A stretch of DNA of 64,000 bases, taken from contig MGUG01000030.1 in assembly GCA_001799845.1 (NCBI GenBank), positions 1 to 64,000 of the forward strand. The letters run 5' to 3'. The position numbers and the translations under genes are program-made. Positions 55,407 to 64,000 of this stretch are shown in pieces; position 1 is the stretch's first letter, and every line of letters starts with the position of its first letter. The notes below the pieces were generated by a model. The model did not search any database and was not told the DNA's origin. It saw nothing but the letters and a program-made list of their open reading frames with translations. Origin of the DNA: Elusimicrobia bacterium GWC2_64_44 (GTDB taxonomy: Bacteria; Elusimicrobiota; Elusimicrobia; Elusimicrobiales; UBA9959).

Positions 55407-57131
55407 ATGAAACTGACCATCAACGGAAAAGCCGTAGAGGCCCAGGCGGGGGAAACCCTGCTCACCGTGCTGCGCCGCGAGGGCGTGCACGTGCCCACCC
55501 TCTGCCACATGGAAGGCATGCTGCCGTCGGGCGCCTGCCGCATCTGCGTGGTGGAAGTGGAGGGGCAGAACAACCTGATCCCCAGCTGCTCCTTCCCGGC
55601 CGCCGAGGGCATGAAGATCCTCAGCAACAGCCCGCGCGTCATCAACGCCCGCAAGACCGTGGTGGAGCTCCTGCTGGGCAGCCACCCCGACGACTGCCTC
55701 TACTGCGCCAAGCAGCCCACCTGCGACCTCAGCCGCCTCAGCCGCGACTACGGCGTGACCAGCCGCCGCTTCCCGGTGGCCCGCAAGAAGAAACCGCTCG
55801 ACATCTCGAGCCCCTCCATCTCGCGCGACCCGGACAAATGCATCCTGTGCGGCAAATGCGTGCGCGTCTGCGAGGAGACGCAGAGCGTGGCCTGCATCGA
55901 CTTCGTCAAGCGCGGCTCCGACGCCTTCATCGGCTGCGCCTTCGACTCCAGCCTCAACGTCTCCTCCTGCGTCAACTGCGGGCAGTGCATCAACGTGTGC
56001 CCCACCGGGGCACTGATCGAGAAGAGCGACATCCAGCCCGTCATGGAGGCCCTGGCCGACAAGGACAGGTACGTCGTCGTGCAGCACGCCCCGTCCATCT
56101 CGGTGTCGCTCGCCGAGGAGTTCGGCCTGCCCGCCGGCACCGACGTCAACGGCGTCATGACCGCCGCCTTCCGCAAGATGGGCTTCAAGGCCGTGTTCGA
56201 CACCTCCTTCGCCGCGGACCTCACCATCATGGAAGAGGCCAGCGAGCTCGCCCACCGCATAAAAACCGGCGGCGCGCTGCCCATGTTCACCTCCTGCTCG
56301 CCGGGCTGGATCAAGTTCGTCGAGACCTTCTACCCCGAGATGCTGCCGCACCTCTCCACCTGCAAGAGCCCGCAGCAGATGCTGGGCGCCATGATCAAGA
56401 CCTACTACGCAAAAAAGCAGGGCCTCAATCCGGCCAAGTTATACAGCGTCTCGGTGATGCCCTGCACCGCCAAGAAGTTCGAGGTCGCCCGCCCCGAGAT
56501 GGGCCGCGACGGGTACCCGGACATCGACGCCGTCCTCACCACGCGCGAACTCGCCCAGCTGCTGCGCATCTACGGCATCGACCTCAAGACCCTGCAGCCC
56601 GAAGAGCCGGACCTGCCCTTCGGCGACCGCAGCACCGCCGGCAAGCTGTTCGGCGCCTCCGGCGGCGTCATGGAGGCCGCGCTGCGCACCGCCCACTTCC
56701 TGCTCACCGGTAAGGAACTCGGCAACCTCAAGGTGGAGGCCGTCCGCGGCCAGAACGGCCTGAAAGAAGCCCGGCTCAAGATCGGCGCCCTCGAAGCCGG
56801 CGTGGCCGCGGTCAGCGGCCTGGGCAACGCCCGCAAGCTGCTCGAGGAGGTCAAGAACGGCCGCAAGGACCTGCACTTCATCGAGGTCATGACCTGCCCC
56901 GGCGGCTGCATCAACGGCGGCGGCCAGCCCATCGCCAAGAACAAGACCGCGGTCCTCGAGCGCATGAAGGCGCTGTACGCCATCGACGCCTCCGAGAAGC
57001 TGCGCACCTCCCACGCCAACAAGGCGGTGCAGCAGCTCTACAAGGACTTCCTGGGCAAGCCGCTCGGCGAGAAGAGCCATCACCTCCTCCACACCAAGTA
57101 CGCCAGGCGCAAAGCGGCGGACCTCATCTGA
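55407..57131 (+). CDS. hydA: [FeFe]-hydrogenase catalytic subunit HydA
   Basis: The 574-residue product makes or uses H2 in the cytoplasm. Domains in order: a [2Fe-2S] domain (CHMEGMLPSGACRICVVE), a His-Cys cluster site (HPDDCLYCAKQPTC), two [4Fe-4S] motifs (CILCGKCVRVC and CVNCGQCINVCP), then the H-cluster domain. H-cluster motifs are L1 TSCSPGW (residues 295-301), L2 MPCTAKKFE and L3 TCPGGCINGGGQP. L1 usually reads TSCCPxW; here the residue before Pro is Ser298. With HydB and HydC beside it, the enzyme is probably the bifurcating trimer. It shares the Rex-controlled operon. Confidence 0.93.
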   Translation: MKLTINGKAVEAQAGETLLTVLRREGVHVPTLCHMEGMLPSGACRICVVEVEGQNNLIPSCSFPAAEGMKILSNSPRVINARKTVVELLLGSHPDDCLYCAKQPTCDLSRLSRDYGVTSRRFPVARKKKPLDISSPSISRDPDKCILCGKCVRVCEETQSVACIDFVKRGSDAFIGCAFDSSLNVSSCVNCGQCINVCPTGALIEKSDIQPVMEALADKDRYVVVQHAPSISVSLAEEFGLPAGTDVNGVMTAAFRKMGFKAVFDTSFAADLTIMEEASELAHRIKTGGALPMFTSCSPGWIKFVETFYPEMLPHLSTCKSPQQMLGAMIKTYYAKKQGLNPAKLYSVSVMPCTAKKFEVARPEMGRDGYPDIDAVLTTRELAQLLRIYGIDLKTLQPEEPDLPFGDRSTAGKLFGASGGVMEAALRTAHFLLTGKELGNLKVEAVRGQNGLKEARLKIGALEAGVAAVSGLGNARKLLEEVKNGRKDLHFIEVMTCPGGCINGGGQPIAKNKTAVLERMKALYAIDASEKLRTSHANKAVQQLYKDFLGKPLGEKSHHLLHTKYARRKAADLI

Positions 57132-57202
57132 CGGGCCTATTATTGAATACATTAGCCCGAAGTGCGCGCTAAGACAGTAAGACTCCCAGTGCAGGCAACA
57201 GT

Positions 57203-59236
57203 ATGACTTACGAAGACGGACAACTGGTCAGGACCATTAAAGAACGCTGCAAGGCGTGCTACACCTGCGTCCGCGGCTGCCCCGCCAAAGCCATCCGGAT
57301 CTCCGCCGGCCAGGCCGAGGTGATCAAAGAGCGCTGCATCGGCTGCGCCAACTGCGTGCTGATGTGCAGCCGCGGCGCCAAGGAGACCAAGCAGTCCGTC
57401 GAGGCGGTCAGGGCCCTGCTGAAGTCCGGCGCGCCCGTGGCGGCGGCCCTGGCCCCCAGCTTTCCCGTGGAGTTCGGCAGCGTCGACCCGCTGCGCTTCG
57501 CCGGCATGCTCAGGGCCCTCGGCTTCAAGTACGTCTGTGAAGTGGCCTTCGGCGCCGACATGGTCTCCCTTCAGTACCGCAAGCTCCTAAACGAGAACCC
57601 TGGCAAGAAATTCATCAGCACCGCCTGCCCCGCCGTGGTCTCCTTCGTGGAGAAATACCACCCGGCCCTGGTGCCGAACCTCGCCCCGATAGTCTCGCCG
57701 ATGGTGGCGGAAGCCCGGGTGATCCACGAGCTCTACGGGCGCGACGTAAAAGTGGTCTTCATCGGCCCCTGCGTGGCCAAGAAAGGGGAATCCGCCCGCA
57801 GCACCGGCGACCTGGACGAATCCATCACCTTCACCGAGCTGCGCGCCCTTCTCGAGGGCGCCGGCGTGGACCGCAACAGCGCGCTCGATGGCCAGTTCGA
57901 CCCGCCGTACCCGGCCAAGGGCGTGCTCTACCCGATGGGCGGGGGGCTGCTGAACTCCGCCGAGCTGGAAGAGGACCTGCTCAGCGGGCGCTTCCTGTCC
58001 GCAGAGGGCCTCGAGAGCTTTCCAGAAGTGCTCAAGAACCTGGAGCACGGCGACATAGACTCTGACTTCATCGACCTGCTCTGCTGCAACGGCTGCATCA
58101 TGGGCCCCGGCATCAGCGTCAAGACTTCCAAGCACGCTCGCGAGGCCGCGCTGCGCCGTTACGCCCGCAAGAGCTATTTCAGCATCAAGTTCAGCGACTG
58201 GGAAGAGAGCGTACGGCGCTTCCGCTCGCTGGACTATTCCGCCTCCTTCGCTCCCGAGGACCGCCGCATGGGCCTGCCCGGCGCCGACGCCCTGAAGGCC
58301 GTCCTGGAGAAACTGGGCAAGCTCAACCCCGAGGACGAGCTCAACTGCGGCGCCTGCGGCTACTCCACCTGCGTGGAGCACGCCGTGGCCATCATCCGCG
58401 GCATCGCCGAGAGCGAGATGTGCCTGCCCTATACCATCGACCGCCTCAAGATCACCGCCGAAGAGCTTACGGTGTCCTACAACCAGCTCGCCAAGACCAA
58501 GCAGGCGCTGATGCAGAGCGAGAAGCTGGCCAGCATGGGTCAGCTGGCCGCGGGCGTTGCGCACGAGCTGAACAACCCGCTCGGCGTGGTGCTGCTCTAC
58601 TCGCACCTGCTGGCCGAGCAGTGTGAGAAGGGCTCGCGCACTTTCGCCGACGCCAAGATGATCACCGAGCAGGCCGACCGCTGCAAGAAGATAGTGGGCG
58701 GGCTGCTCAACTTCGCCCGCAAGAACAAGCCCTTCTTCCGGCAGACCAGCCTGGTCAAGCTCGTGGACAACTACTTCAGGACGGCGCCCCTGCCGCCTGC
58801 CCTGCGCGTCACCGTCAACCGCTCCGGCGAGGACCTGCAGGCCGAGATGGACCCCGACCAGCTGGTGCAGGTGCTCACCAACCTGGTCACCAACGCGCTG
58901 GAGGCCATGAACGGCACCGGGGCGCTGACCATACGCACCTTCGCCGAGGGCAATAATGTCTGTTTCAGCGTCACCGACACCGGCTGCGGCATCAAGCCGG
59001 AGAACTTCAAGAAGGTCTTCGAGCCCTTCTTCACCACCAAGCAGATAGGCAAGGGCACCGGCTTGGGCCTCGCCGTCTCTTACGGCATCATCAAGGTCCA
59101 CCGCGGCAACATCACCGTCGAGAGCAACTCCGACGCCGCGGCCGGCCCCACGGGCACCACTTTCACGGTAAAACTGCCGCGCGTAGCCAAAGACGCCGGC
59201 GCTATAAAAATGAAGGCCGAGCAGGCCAGGAAGTGA
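57203..59236 (+). CDS. Sensory [FeFe]-hydrogenase fused to a histidine kinase (HydS-type)
   Basis: The 677-residue product joins three parts. Residues 1-65 hold two [4Fe-4S] motifs ([12 protein letters not shown] and [11 protein letters not shown]). Residues of about 75-370 are an H-cluster domain with L1 STACPAVV (Cys142), L2 GPCVAKKGE and L3 [10 protein letters not shown], as in group C sensory enzymes, where the proton-relay Cys before the ligand is replaced (here by Ala). A Cys-rich CGACGYSTC segment near residue 390 follows. The kinase part has [29 protein letters not shown] and GTGLGLAV. It should phosphorylate in response to H2, with regulators encoded on both sides. Confidence 0.9.
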   Translation: MTYEDGQLVRTIKERCKACYTCVRGCPAKAIRISAGQAEVIKERCIGCANCVLMCSRGAKETKQSVEAVRALLKSGAPVAAALAPSFPVEFGSVDPLRFAGMLRALGFKYVCEVAFGADMVSLQYRKLLNENPGKKFISTACPAVVSFVEKYHPALVPNLAPIVSPMVAEARVIHELYGRDVKVVFIGPCVAKKGESARSTGDLDESITFTELRALLEGAGVDRNSALDGQFDPPYPAKGVLYPMGGGLLNSAELEEDLLSGRFLSAEGLESFPEVLKNLEHGDIDSDFIDLLCCNGCIMGPGISVKTSKHAREAALRRYARKSYFSIKFSDWEESVRRFRSLDYSASFAPEDRRMGLPGADALKAVLEKLGKLNPEDELNCGACGYSTCVEHAVAIIRGIAESEMCLPYTIDRLKITAEELTVSYNQLAKTKQALMQSEKLASMGQLAAGVAHELNNPLGVVLLYSHLLAEQCEKGSRTFADAKMITEQADRCKKIVGGLLNFARKNKPFFRQTSLVKLVDNYFRTAPLPPALRVTVNRSGEDLQAEMDPDQLVQVLTNLVTNALEAMNGTGALTIRTFAEGNNVCFSVTDTGCGIKPENFKKVFEPFFTTKQIGKGTGLGLAVSYGIIKVHRGNITVESNSDAAAGPTGTTFTVKLPRVAKDAGAIKMKAEQARK

Positions 59237-59250
59237 CCAGGAGAAACGCT

Positions 59251-59661
59251 ATGAACGATAAAACCAAGATCAAGATCCTCGTGGTCGAGGACGACCCCGA
59301 CATGATGGAGCAGATGAAGGTCTACCTCGAAAGCGAGTCCTACGAGGTGGTGGCCGCCTCGACGCAGAAGGAGGCCGAGCCCATCATCAGGCCCGGCGCT
59401 TTCAGCGCGGCGGTGCTGGACCTGATGATGGAGAACCCGGACTCCGGCTTTGTGCTCAGCCACAAGATCAAGAAGATGGACCCGAAGATCCCCGTCGTCA
59501 TCGTCACCTCCGTCACCAAGGAGACCGGGTTCTACTTCGACAAGGCCCACGACCCCAAGGCCTGGATAAAGGCCGACGCCATCATCCACAAGGAACTGCG
59601 CTTCGAGCAGCTCAAGGCCGAGCTCAGGCGCCTGCTGGGCGCGGGGGGCGGCCATGAATGA
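59251..59661 (+). CDS. Single-domain response regulator
   Basis: The 136-residue product is a receiver domain ([21 protein letters not shown] with the phosphoacceptor Asp, VVIVTSVT, and IHKELRF near the conserved Lys site). ATG 59251 is chosen over GTG 59233 because AGGAG lies 8 bases upstream. It lies 14 bases after the sensory-hydrogenase kinase gene and overlaps the REC-kinase gene by 8 bases, so it is probably the direct phosphate acceptor of HydS. Confidence 0.88.
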   Translation: MNDKTKIKILVVEDDPDMMEQMKVYLESESYEVVAASTQKEAEPIIRPGAFSAAVLDLMMENPDSGFVLSHKIKKMDPKIPVVIVTSVTKETGFYFDKAHDPKAWIKADAIIHKELRFEQLKAELRRLLGAGGGHE

Positions 59662-60820
59662 CGACCCGCTGCCCGTCCACCAGCTGGACGTCCTGATCGT
59701 CGACGACGAGGCCGGCATGCGCGCCGGCGCCGAGCGCTCGCTGGAGGGCTTCTCCGTGCCGCTGCCCGAGTTCAGCGAGACCGTCACCTTCGCCGTACGC
59801 TCGGCCGCCACCGGCGAAGAAGCCCTGGCGCAGCTCAAGGCCAAGACCCCTGACATACTCCTGCTGGATTATAAGCTGCCGGACATGACCGGCATCGACG
59901 TGCTGGCGGCCTCGTCGTCGGGCGACTTCCTGACCATCATGATCACCGCCTTCGCCTCGCTGGAGGTGGCCGTCACCGCCACCAAGCGCGGCGCCTTCGA
60001 TTTCCTGGCCAAGCCGTTCACGCCCGAAGAGCTGCGCGCCACCATCTCCAAAGCCGCCCGCAGCATCTACCTCCACCGCAAGGCCCGCCGCCTGGAGGAG
60101 GAGAAGCGGCAGGTGCGCTTCGAGTTCATCTCCGTGCTCGCCCATGAGCTCAAAAGCCCGCTGGCCGCCGTGGAAGGCTACATGCACCTGATGAAAGAGC
60201 GCATGAAAGGCCCCGAGCTGGAGGCCTACGACTCCATGATAGAGCGCTCGGTCACCCGCATCGGCGGCATGCGCAAACTGGTGATGGACCTCCTGGACCT
60301 CACCCGGCTGGAATCAGGCAAGAAGAAGCGCGCCCTGGAGCCCGTGGACCTTGTAAAGGCCGCCGGTCTGGCCGCCGAAGCCGTGGCCTCCCTCGCCGAG
60401 GCGAAAAAGGTCGCCGTCGAAGTAAAAGTTCCCGCCGGCCTCGCCATGACCGCCGATCCCGGCGAAGTGGACATGATACTGTCCAACCTCCTCACCAACG
60501 CCGTCAAATACAACAAGCCCGGCGGCCGGGCCACCCTGGAGCTCGAGCGCGCCGGGGGCTCCGTCGCCATACGCTGCACCGACACCGGCATCGGCATGAC
60601 CGAAGAAGAACTGGCGAAGCTCTTCGGCGAGTTCGTCCGCATGAAGAACGAGCACACCCGCAACATCGACGGCAGCGGCCTCGGCCTGTCCATCCTCAAG
60701 AAAGTCGTCAAACTTTACGGCGGCGAAGTGAAAGTTCGCTCCAAGTACGGCGAAGGCACCACCTTCGAGCTCACCTTAAAAGACGCCCCCGTTCCCGCCA
60801 CGGTAGAGGCGGCCAGGTAG
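59654..60820 (+). CDS. REC-histidine kinase hybrid (receiver at N-terminus)
   Basis: The 388-residue product begins with a receiver domain (residues 12-130: [38 protein letters not shown]), followed by a coiled coil and a kinase core: [23 protein letters not shown] (HisKA), [25 protein letters not shown] and [13 protein letters not shown] (HATPase). Kinases whose own N-terminus is a receiver usually act within phosphorelays. Together with the HydS-kinase and two single-domain regulators, this gives a branched H2-linked signalling path. It ends 175 bases before hydG. Confidence 0.9.
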   Translation: MNDDPLPVHQLDVLIVDDEAGMRAGAERSLEGFSVPLPEFSETVTFAVRSAATGEEALAQLKAKTPDILLLDYKLPDMTGIDVLAASSSGDFLTIMITAFASLEVAVTATKRGAFDFLAKPFTPEELRATISKAARSIYLHRKARRLEEEKRQVRFEFISVLAHELKSPLAAVEGYMHLMKERMKGPELEAYDSMIERSVTRIGGMRKLVMDLLDLTRLESGKKKRALEPVDLVKAAGLAAEAVASLAEAKKVAVEVKVPAGLAMTADPGEVDMILSNLLTNAVKYNKPGGRATLELERAGGSVAIRCTDTGIGMTEEELAKLFGEFVRMKNEHTRNIDGSGLGLSILKKVVKLYGGEVKVRSKYGEGTTFELTLKDAPVPATVEAAR

Positions 60821-60867
60821 TTTTAATCGGGTAGCATTTCAGTTCCAGACGACGCCACTGAGCGGAC

Positions 60868-60972
60868 GGCCGTGGTTCATCCGGCAAACCCGTTGGGGAA
60901 GGGGGGCCCCGCTTCGGGGGGGAACCGCGCAACGGTTCCCTGCAGTCCGGGTTTGACGGGTGAATCACGGCA
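60868..60972 (+). repeat. Structured intergenic repeat, family C copy 2
   Basis: Arms CGTGGTTCATCCGGCAAACC and CGGGTTTGACGGGTGAATCA pair. The core has hairpins CCCCG-CTTC-GGGG and GGAACC-GCGCAAC-GGTTCC. It lies in the spacer before hydG; the hydG ribosome-binding site follows it directly. Confidence 0.75.
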
Positions 60973-60995
60973 GGCCGCGACCCCAAGGAGGCGCT

Positions 60996-62474
60996 ATGCA
61001 AACCGCAACCGTAAACGCTGATACTTACAACGACTACCTCAAAGACGGGCGTGACTTCATAGACGACGCCGCGCTGAAGGCCGCCCTGGCCGCGCCCGCC
61101 CCGACGGCGGACCGCGTGCGCGAGATCATCGCCCGCTCCCTGCGCGTCTCCGAAGCCCTCCCGCCCGAAGACACCGCCGCCCTCCTCGCCGTCGAAGACC
61201 CCGCCCTCCTCGAAGAGATCTTCGAGGCCGCCCGCGACGTCAAGCACAAAGTCTACGACAACCGCGTCGTCACCTTCGCCCCGCTGTACGCCTCCAACTT
61301 CTGCGTCAACAACTGCCTCTACTGCGGCTTCCGCACCGGAAACGCCGGCGCCGTGCGCCGCAAGCTCTCCATGGACGAGATCAAGGCCGAGACCGAAGCC
61401 CTCGCCGGCCGCATCGGCCACAAGCGCCTCATCTTCGTCACCGGCGAGCATCCCGCCACCGGTGCGCAGTACATCGCCGAGGCCATGAAGACCATCTACG
61501 CCGTAAAGGTGCCCACCCGCCGCGGCTTCGGCCAGATCCGCCGCGTGAACGTCAACGCCGCGCCCATGAGCGTCGGCGACCTCAAGGTCCTGAAGGCCGC
61601 CGGCATAGGCACCTACCAGGTGTTCCAGGAGACCTACGACCGCGAGCTGTACGCGAAGCTGCACCCCGGCGAAACCCCCAAGGCCGACTACCGCTGGCGC
61701 CTGTACGTCATGCACCGCGCCTTCGCCGCCGGCATCGACGACGTAGCCCTGGGCGCGCTCTTCGGCCTGAACCCGGACTGGAAGTTCGAAGTGCTAGGCC
61801 TCGTCGCCCACGCCCGGGAGCTGGAAGCCCGCTTCGGCATAGGGCCGCACACCATCTCCTTCCCGCGCCTCGAGAACGCCGACGGGACCTCGCTGCCCGC
61901 CGACAGCCTGAAGAACGTCTCCGACAAGGACTTCAAGAAGCTCGTCGCCGTGCTGCGCCTTTCCGTGCCCTACGCCGGCATGATAGTCACCGCCAGGGAG
62001 CGCCCGGAAACCATCCGCGAGGTCATCGGCATGTGCACCCAGCGCGACGCCAGCACCCGCATAGGCATAGGCGCCTACTCCGAGCGCTACGGCGAACAGG
62101 AGGCGGAGCGCCAGCAGTTCCTGCTCGGCGACACCCGCTCGCTCGACGAGGTCATTGGCGAGCTCGCGGACCTCGGCCACATCACCTCCTTCTGCACATC
62201 GGGCTACCGCTGCGGCCGCACCGGCGACCATATCATGAAGCTGCTGAAGTCCGGCCACGAAAGCCGCTTCTGCAAGCTCAACGCGGTGCTGACCTTCCGC
62301 GAATGGCTCGACGACTTCGCCTCGGACGCCACCAGGGCGAAGGGGGAGAAACTGATACGCCGCGAGATCAACGAGATCCGCGAGCGCGGCGCGCATTTTC
62401 CGCCCGAGACGCTGAAGCTGCTCGAGGCCTACTACGCCCGCATCGAAGGCGGCGAGCGCGACCTGTGCTTCTGA
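60996..62474 (+). CDS. hydG: [FeFe]-hydrogenase maturase HydG (radical SAM tyrosine lyase)
   Basis: The 492-residue product cleaves tyrosine to supply CO and CN for the H-cluster. The radical SAM motif CVNNCLYCGF lies near residue 105. HydG binds a second, C-terminal cluster through CX2CX22C; here the site reads CTSGYRCGRTG, with Cys400 and Cys426 in place but Gly403 where the middle Cys is expected, and an extra Cys406 three residues later. AAGGAGG sets the start at 60996; an upstream GTG at 60960 lies within repeat C. It is followed after 7 bases by hydE. Confidence 0.93.
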   Translation: MQTATVNADTYNDYLKDGRDFIDDAALKAALAAPAPTADRVREIIARSLRVSEALPPEDTAALLAVEDPALLEEIFEAARDVKHKVYDNRVVTFAPLYASNFCVNNCLYCGFRTGNAGAVRRKLSMDEIKAETEALAGRIGHKRLIFVTGEHPATGAQYIAEAMKTIYAVKVPTRRGFGQIRRVNVNAAPMSVGDLKVLKAAGIGTYQVFQETYDRELYAKLHPGETPKADYRWRLYVMHRAFAAGIDDVALGALFGLNPDWKFEVLGLVAHARELEARFGIGPHTISFPRLENADGTSLPADSLKNVSDKDFKKLVAVLRLSVPYAGMIVTARERPETIREVIGMCTQRDASTRIGIGAYSERYGEQEAERQQFLLGDTRSLDEVIGELADLGHITSFCTSGYRCGRTGDHIMKLLKSGHESRFCKLNAVLTFREWLDDFASDATRAKGEKLIRREINEIRERGAHFPPETLKLLEAYYARIEGGERDLCF

Positions 62475-62481
62475 GGCCTGT

Positions 62482-63471
62482 ATGGAAAGAGACGAGATGA
62501 TCAACTGGCTCTCGCCGGATAGAGATCCGGCGGATCTCTACGCCCGGGCCGACAAGGCGCGGCGCGAGGCTGTAGGCGACGCCGTGCATCTGCGCGGCCT
62601 CATAGAGTTCTCCAACTTCTGCCGCCGCCGCTGTTATTACTGCGGCATCCGCGCCGGCAACGCCAAGGTGCGGCGCTACCGCCTTACCGAGGGCCAGGTC
62701 CTCGACTGCGCCCGCACGGCCAAGCGCCTGAACTACGGCAGCGTGGTGATGCAGTCCGGCGAGGACAGCCACTGGGGACCGGCTCAACTGGCCGAAGTGG
62801 TGAGCAAGGTCAAGCGGGAAACCGGCCTGGCCATCACTCTCTCCGTCGGAGAACACACGCGGGAAGAGTACAAACTGCTGCGCGCCGCCGGGGCCGACCG
62901 CTTCCTGCTGCGCTTCGAGACCTCCGACCGGCGGCTCTTCGGCATGTTCAAGCCGGATTCCGACTACGACAACCGCTTCCGCTGCCTGGCCTGGCTGAAG
63001 GAAGCCGGCTTCCAGGTGGGCTCCGGCGTGATGGCCGGCCTGCCCGGCCAGACCCTCGAAAGCATGGCCGACGACATCCTGCTCTTCAAGCGCCTGGAGC
63101 TCGACATGGTAGGCATCGGCCCCTTCATCGCCAACCCCGACACCCCCATGGCCGGTGCCGTGAGCGGCACGCTCGACGCCGCGCTGCGCATGGTGGCCCT
63201 CACCCGCATAGTAACGAAGAACGCCCACATCCCCGCCACCACGGCCATGGGCAGCATAGACCCGCAGGGCCGCCAGAAGGCCCTGCGCTGCGGCGCCAAC
63301 GTGCTGATGCCCAATATCAGCCCGACGGAGCACCGGGTGGATTACAGCCTCTACCCGGGCAAGATCTGCACCAACGAGGCCCCGGAGCAATGCGCCGGCT
63401 GCGTGGACGCCATGCTCGACTCACTCGGCCGCAAGCGCGCCGAAGGGGCCGGCCACAGCTTGAAAGTCTGA
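62482..63471 (+). CDS. hydE: [FeFe]-hydrogenase maturase HydE (radical SAM)
   Basis: The 329-residue product takes part in making the dithiomethylamine-bridged di-iron unit of the H-cluster. The radical SAM motif is CRRRCYYCGIRAGN near residue 49. The C-terminal CTNEAPEQCAGC fits the CX7CX2C site of the optional [2Fe-2S] cluster seen in some HydE proteins. Substrate-binding regions (VVMQSGED, LSVGEHTREEY, RFETSDRRLF, MAGLPGQT, PMAGAV) are all present. It lies 7 bases after hydG and before hydF, a compact maturation operon. Confidence 0.94.
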   Translation: MERDEMINWLSPDRDPADLYARADKARREAVGDAVHLRGLIEFSNFCRRRCYYCGIRAGNAKVRRYRLTEGQVLDCARTAKRLNYGSVVMQSGEDSHWGPAQLAEVVSKVKRETGLAITLSVGEHTREEYKLLRAAGADRFLLRFETSDRRLFGMFKPDSDYDNRFRCLAWLKEAGFQVGSGVMAGLPGQTLESMADDILLFKRLELDMVGIGPFIANPDTPMAGAVSGTLDAALRMVALTRIVTKNAHIPATTAMGSIDPQGRQKALRCGANVLMPNISPTEHRVDYSLYPGKICTNEAPEQCAGCVDAMLDSLGRKRAEGAGHSLKV

Positions 63472-63481
63472 GAGACCCGGA

Positions 63482-63607
63482 GGGGCGGCCGGGGTATTCC
63501 CCTAAGGCCCCAGTTGGGGAGGGGGACCCGGCCATAAATTCCCAAGGCCGGGGGAACCGCGCAACGGTTCCCGGGTCTGGGGCACAGGGGAATATCCCGG
63601 CTGCCCC
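63482..63607 (+). repeat. Structured intergenic repeat, family C copy 3
   Basis: Arms GGGGCGGCCGGGGTATTCCC and GGGAATATCCCGGCTGCCCC pair. The core has hairpin GGCC-ATAAATTCCCAA-GGCC and hairpin GGGAACC-GCGCAAC-GGTTCCC. It fills the spacer between the hydE stop and the hydF ribosome-binding site. Confidence 0.78.
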
Positions 63608-63627
63608 GACTAACGGAGACACCTACT

Positions 63628-64000
63628 ATGAATACCACACCTAAATCCCTGCGGCTCCAGATCGCCATCTTCGGCCGCACCAACGTCGGCAAGTCCAGCG
63701 TGCTCAACATGCTGGCCGGCCAGGACGTCGCCATCACCTCGCCGGTACCGGGCACCACCACCGACGTAGTGGAGAAATCCATGGAGCTGCTCCCCGTCGG
63801 CCCCGTGGTGTTCCTCGACACCGCCGGCCTCGACGACAGCGGCCAGCTGGGCGCCCTGCGCACCGAGCGCGCCCGCCGCGTCTTCGACCGCGCCGACGTG
63901 GCCGTCCTGGTGGCGGAGCCCTCCGCCTGGGGAACCTGCGAGGACGAAATTGCCGCCGCGGCCGCCGAGAAGAAGATCCCGCTGATAGTCCTGGTCAACA
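63628..64000 (+). CDS. hydF: [FeFe]-hydrogenase maturation GTPase HydF, 5' part
   Basis: The first 124 residues are inside the window. The P-loop GRTNVGKSSVLN near residue 16, switch segment SPVPGTTTDVVEK, and DTAGLDD (G3) mark the GTPase domain of HydF, the scaffold on which the di-iron unit is built before transfer to HydA. The cluster-binding C-terminal domain lies beyond the window. GGAGA lies 8 bases before the ATG. Position after hydG and hydE confirms the call. Confidence 0.92.
   Translation, partial: MNTTPKSLRLQIAIFGRTNVGKSSVLNMLAGQDVAITSPVPGTTTDVVEKSMELLPVGPVVFLDTAGLDDSGQLGALRTERARRVFDRADVAVLVAEPSAWGTCEDEIAAAAAEKKIPLIVLVN

Noticed and set aside
53474-55654. Open frame of 726 codons antisense to hydB
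   Set aside because: It is a shadow of a certain gene; composition is rich in His, Ala and Gly without any domain.

Overview
The window looks like a chromosomal segment of an anaerobic, fermentative, didermic bacterium with high GC content. Outer-membrane TonB receptors, a lipoprotein signal, PFOR, a trimeric [FeFe] hydrogenase with Rex, HydE/F/G and a sensory hydrogenase together suggest Elusimicrobiota. That placement is inference from gene content; no marker gene such as rRNA lies in the window.

Layout. 1-274 is the 3' end of pyruvate:ferredoxin oxidoreductase. 0.5-2.3 kb holds two paralogous secreted proteins. 2.6-4.2 kb is a minus-strand block with a CbpA-type co-chaperone and a PAS protein. 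4.2-4.7 kb holds tRNA-Asn and an array of tRNA 3'-end copies. 4.8-12.2 kb is rich in exported scavenging functions: M28 and M14 peptidases, two EndA-type nucleases, and a TonB receptor with a substrate-binding protein. 12.4-29.9 kb holds housekeeping and stress genes: MarC, two acetyltransferases, a beta-CASP RNase, two DEAD-box helicases, a phospholipase D, a six-PAS histidine kinase, LysE, PepF and an L,D-transpeptidase. 30.6-37.8 kb is a six-gene minus-strand operon for a group-4-hydrogenase-like membrane complex whose large subunit lacks NiFe ligands (Ehr-type). 38.0-41.5 kb is a GlpA-like/FAD oxidoreductase/DUF1667/MsrB operon. 41.9-47.7 kb is an overlapping TonB receptor, binding protein, histidine kinase, response regulator and GAF cluster. 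48.3-51.4 kb holds the TIGR03546/TIGR03545 pair and a LigB-type dioxygenase. 51.9 kb to the end is a hydrogen-metabolism locus: response regulator, Rex, HydC, HydB, HydA, a sensory [FeFe] hydrogenase fused to a histidine kinase, another response regulator, a REC-kinase, then HydG, HydE and HydF (cut by the window end).

How the genes fit together. PFOR would generate reduced ferredoxin. The HydABC trimer would oxidise ferredoxin and NADH to make H2, with Rex sensing NADH/NAD+ and HydS probably sensing H2. The Ehr-type complex may couple ferredoxin-linked electron flow to ion pumping. Exported peptidases, nucleases and a phospholipase, plus cytoplasmic PepF and a LysE exporter, suit a life on biopolymers.

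Two genome-wide themes stand out. First, at least eleven genes have a -10 hexamer 5 to 7 bases upstream of the start codon, which implies leaderless mRNAs. Second, most longer intergenic gaps hold large palindromic elements. They fall into at least three families with conserved cores, and their arms differ in sequence between copies while remaining complementary. This is what a conserved RNA or DNA structure would leave, and they are the best candidate here for something undescribed.
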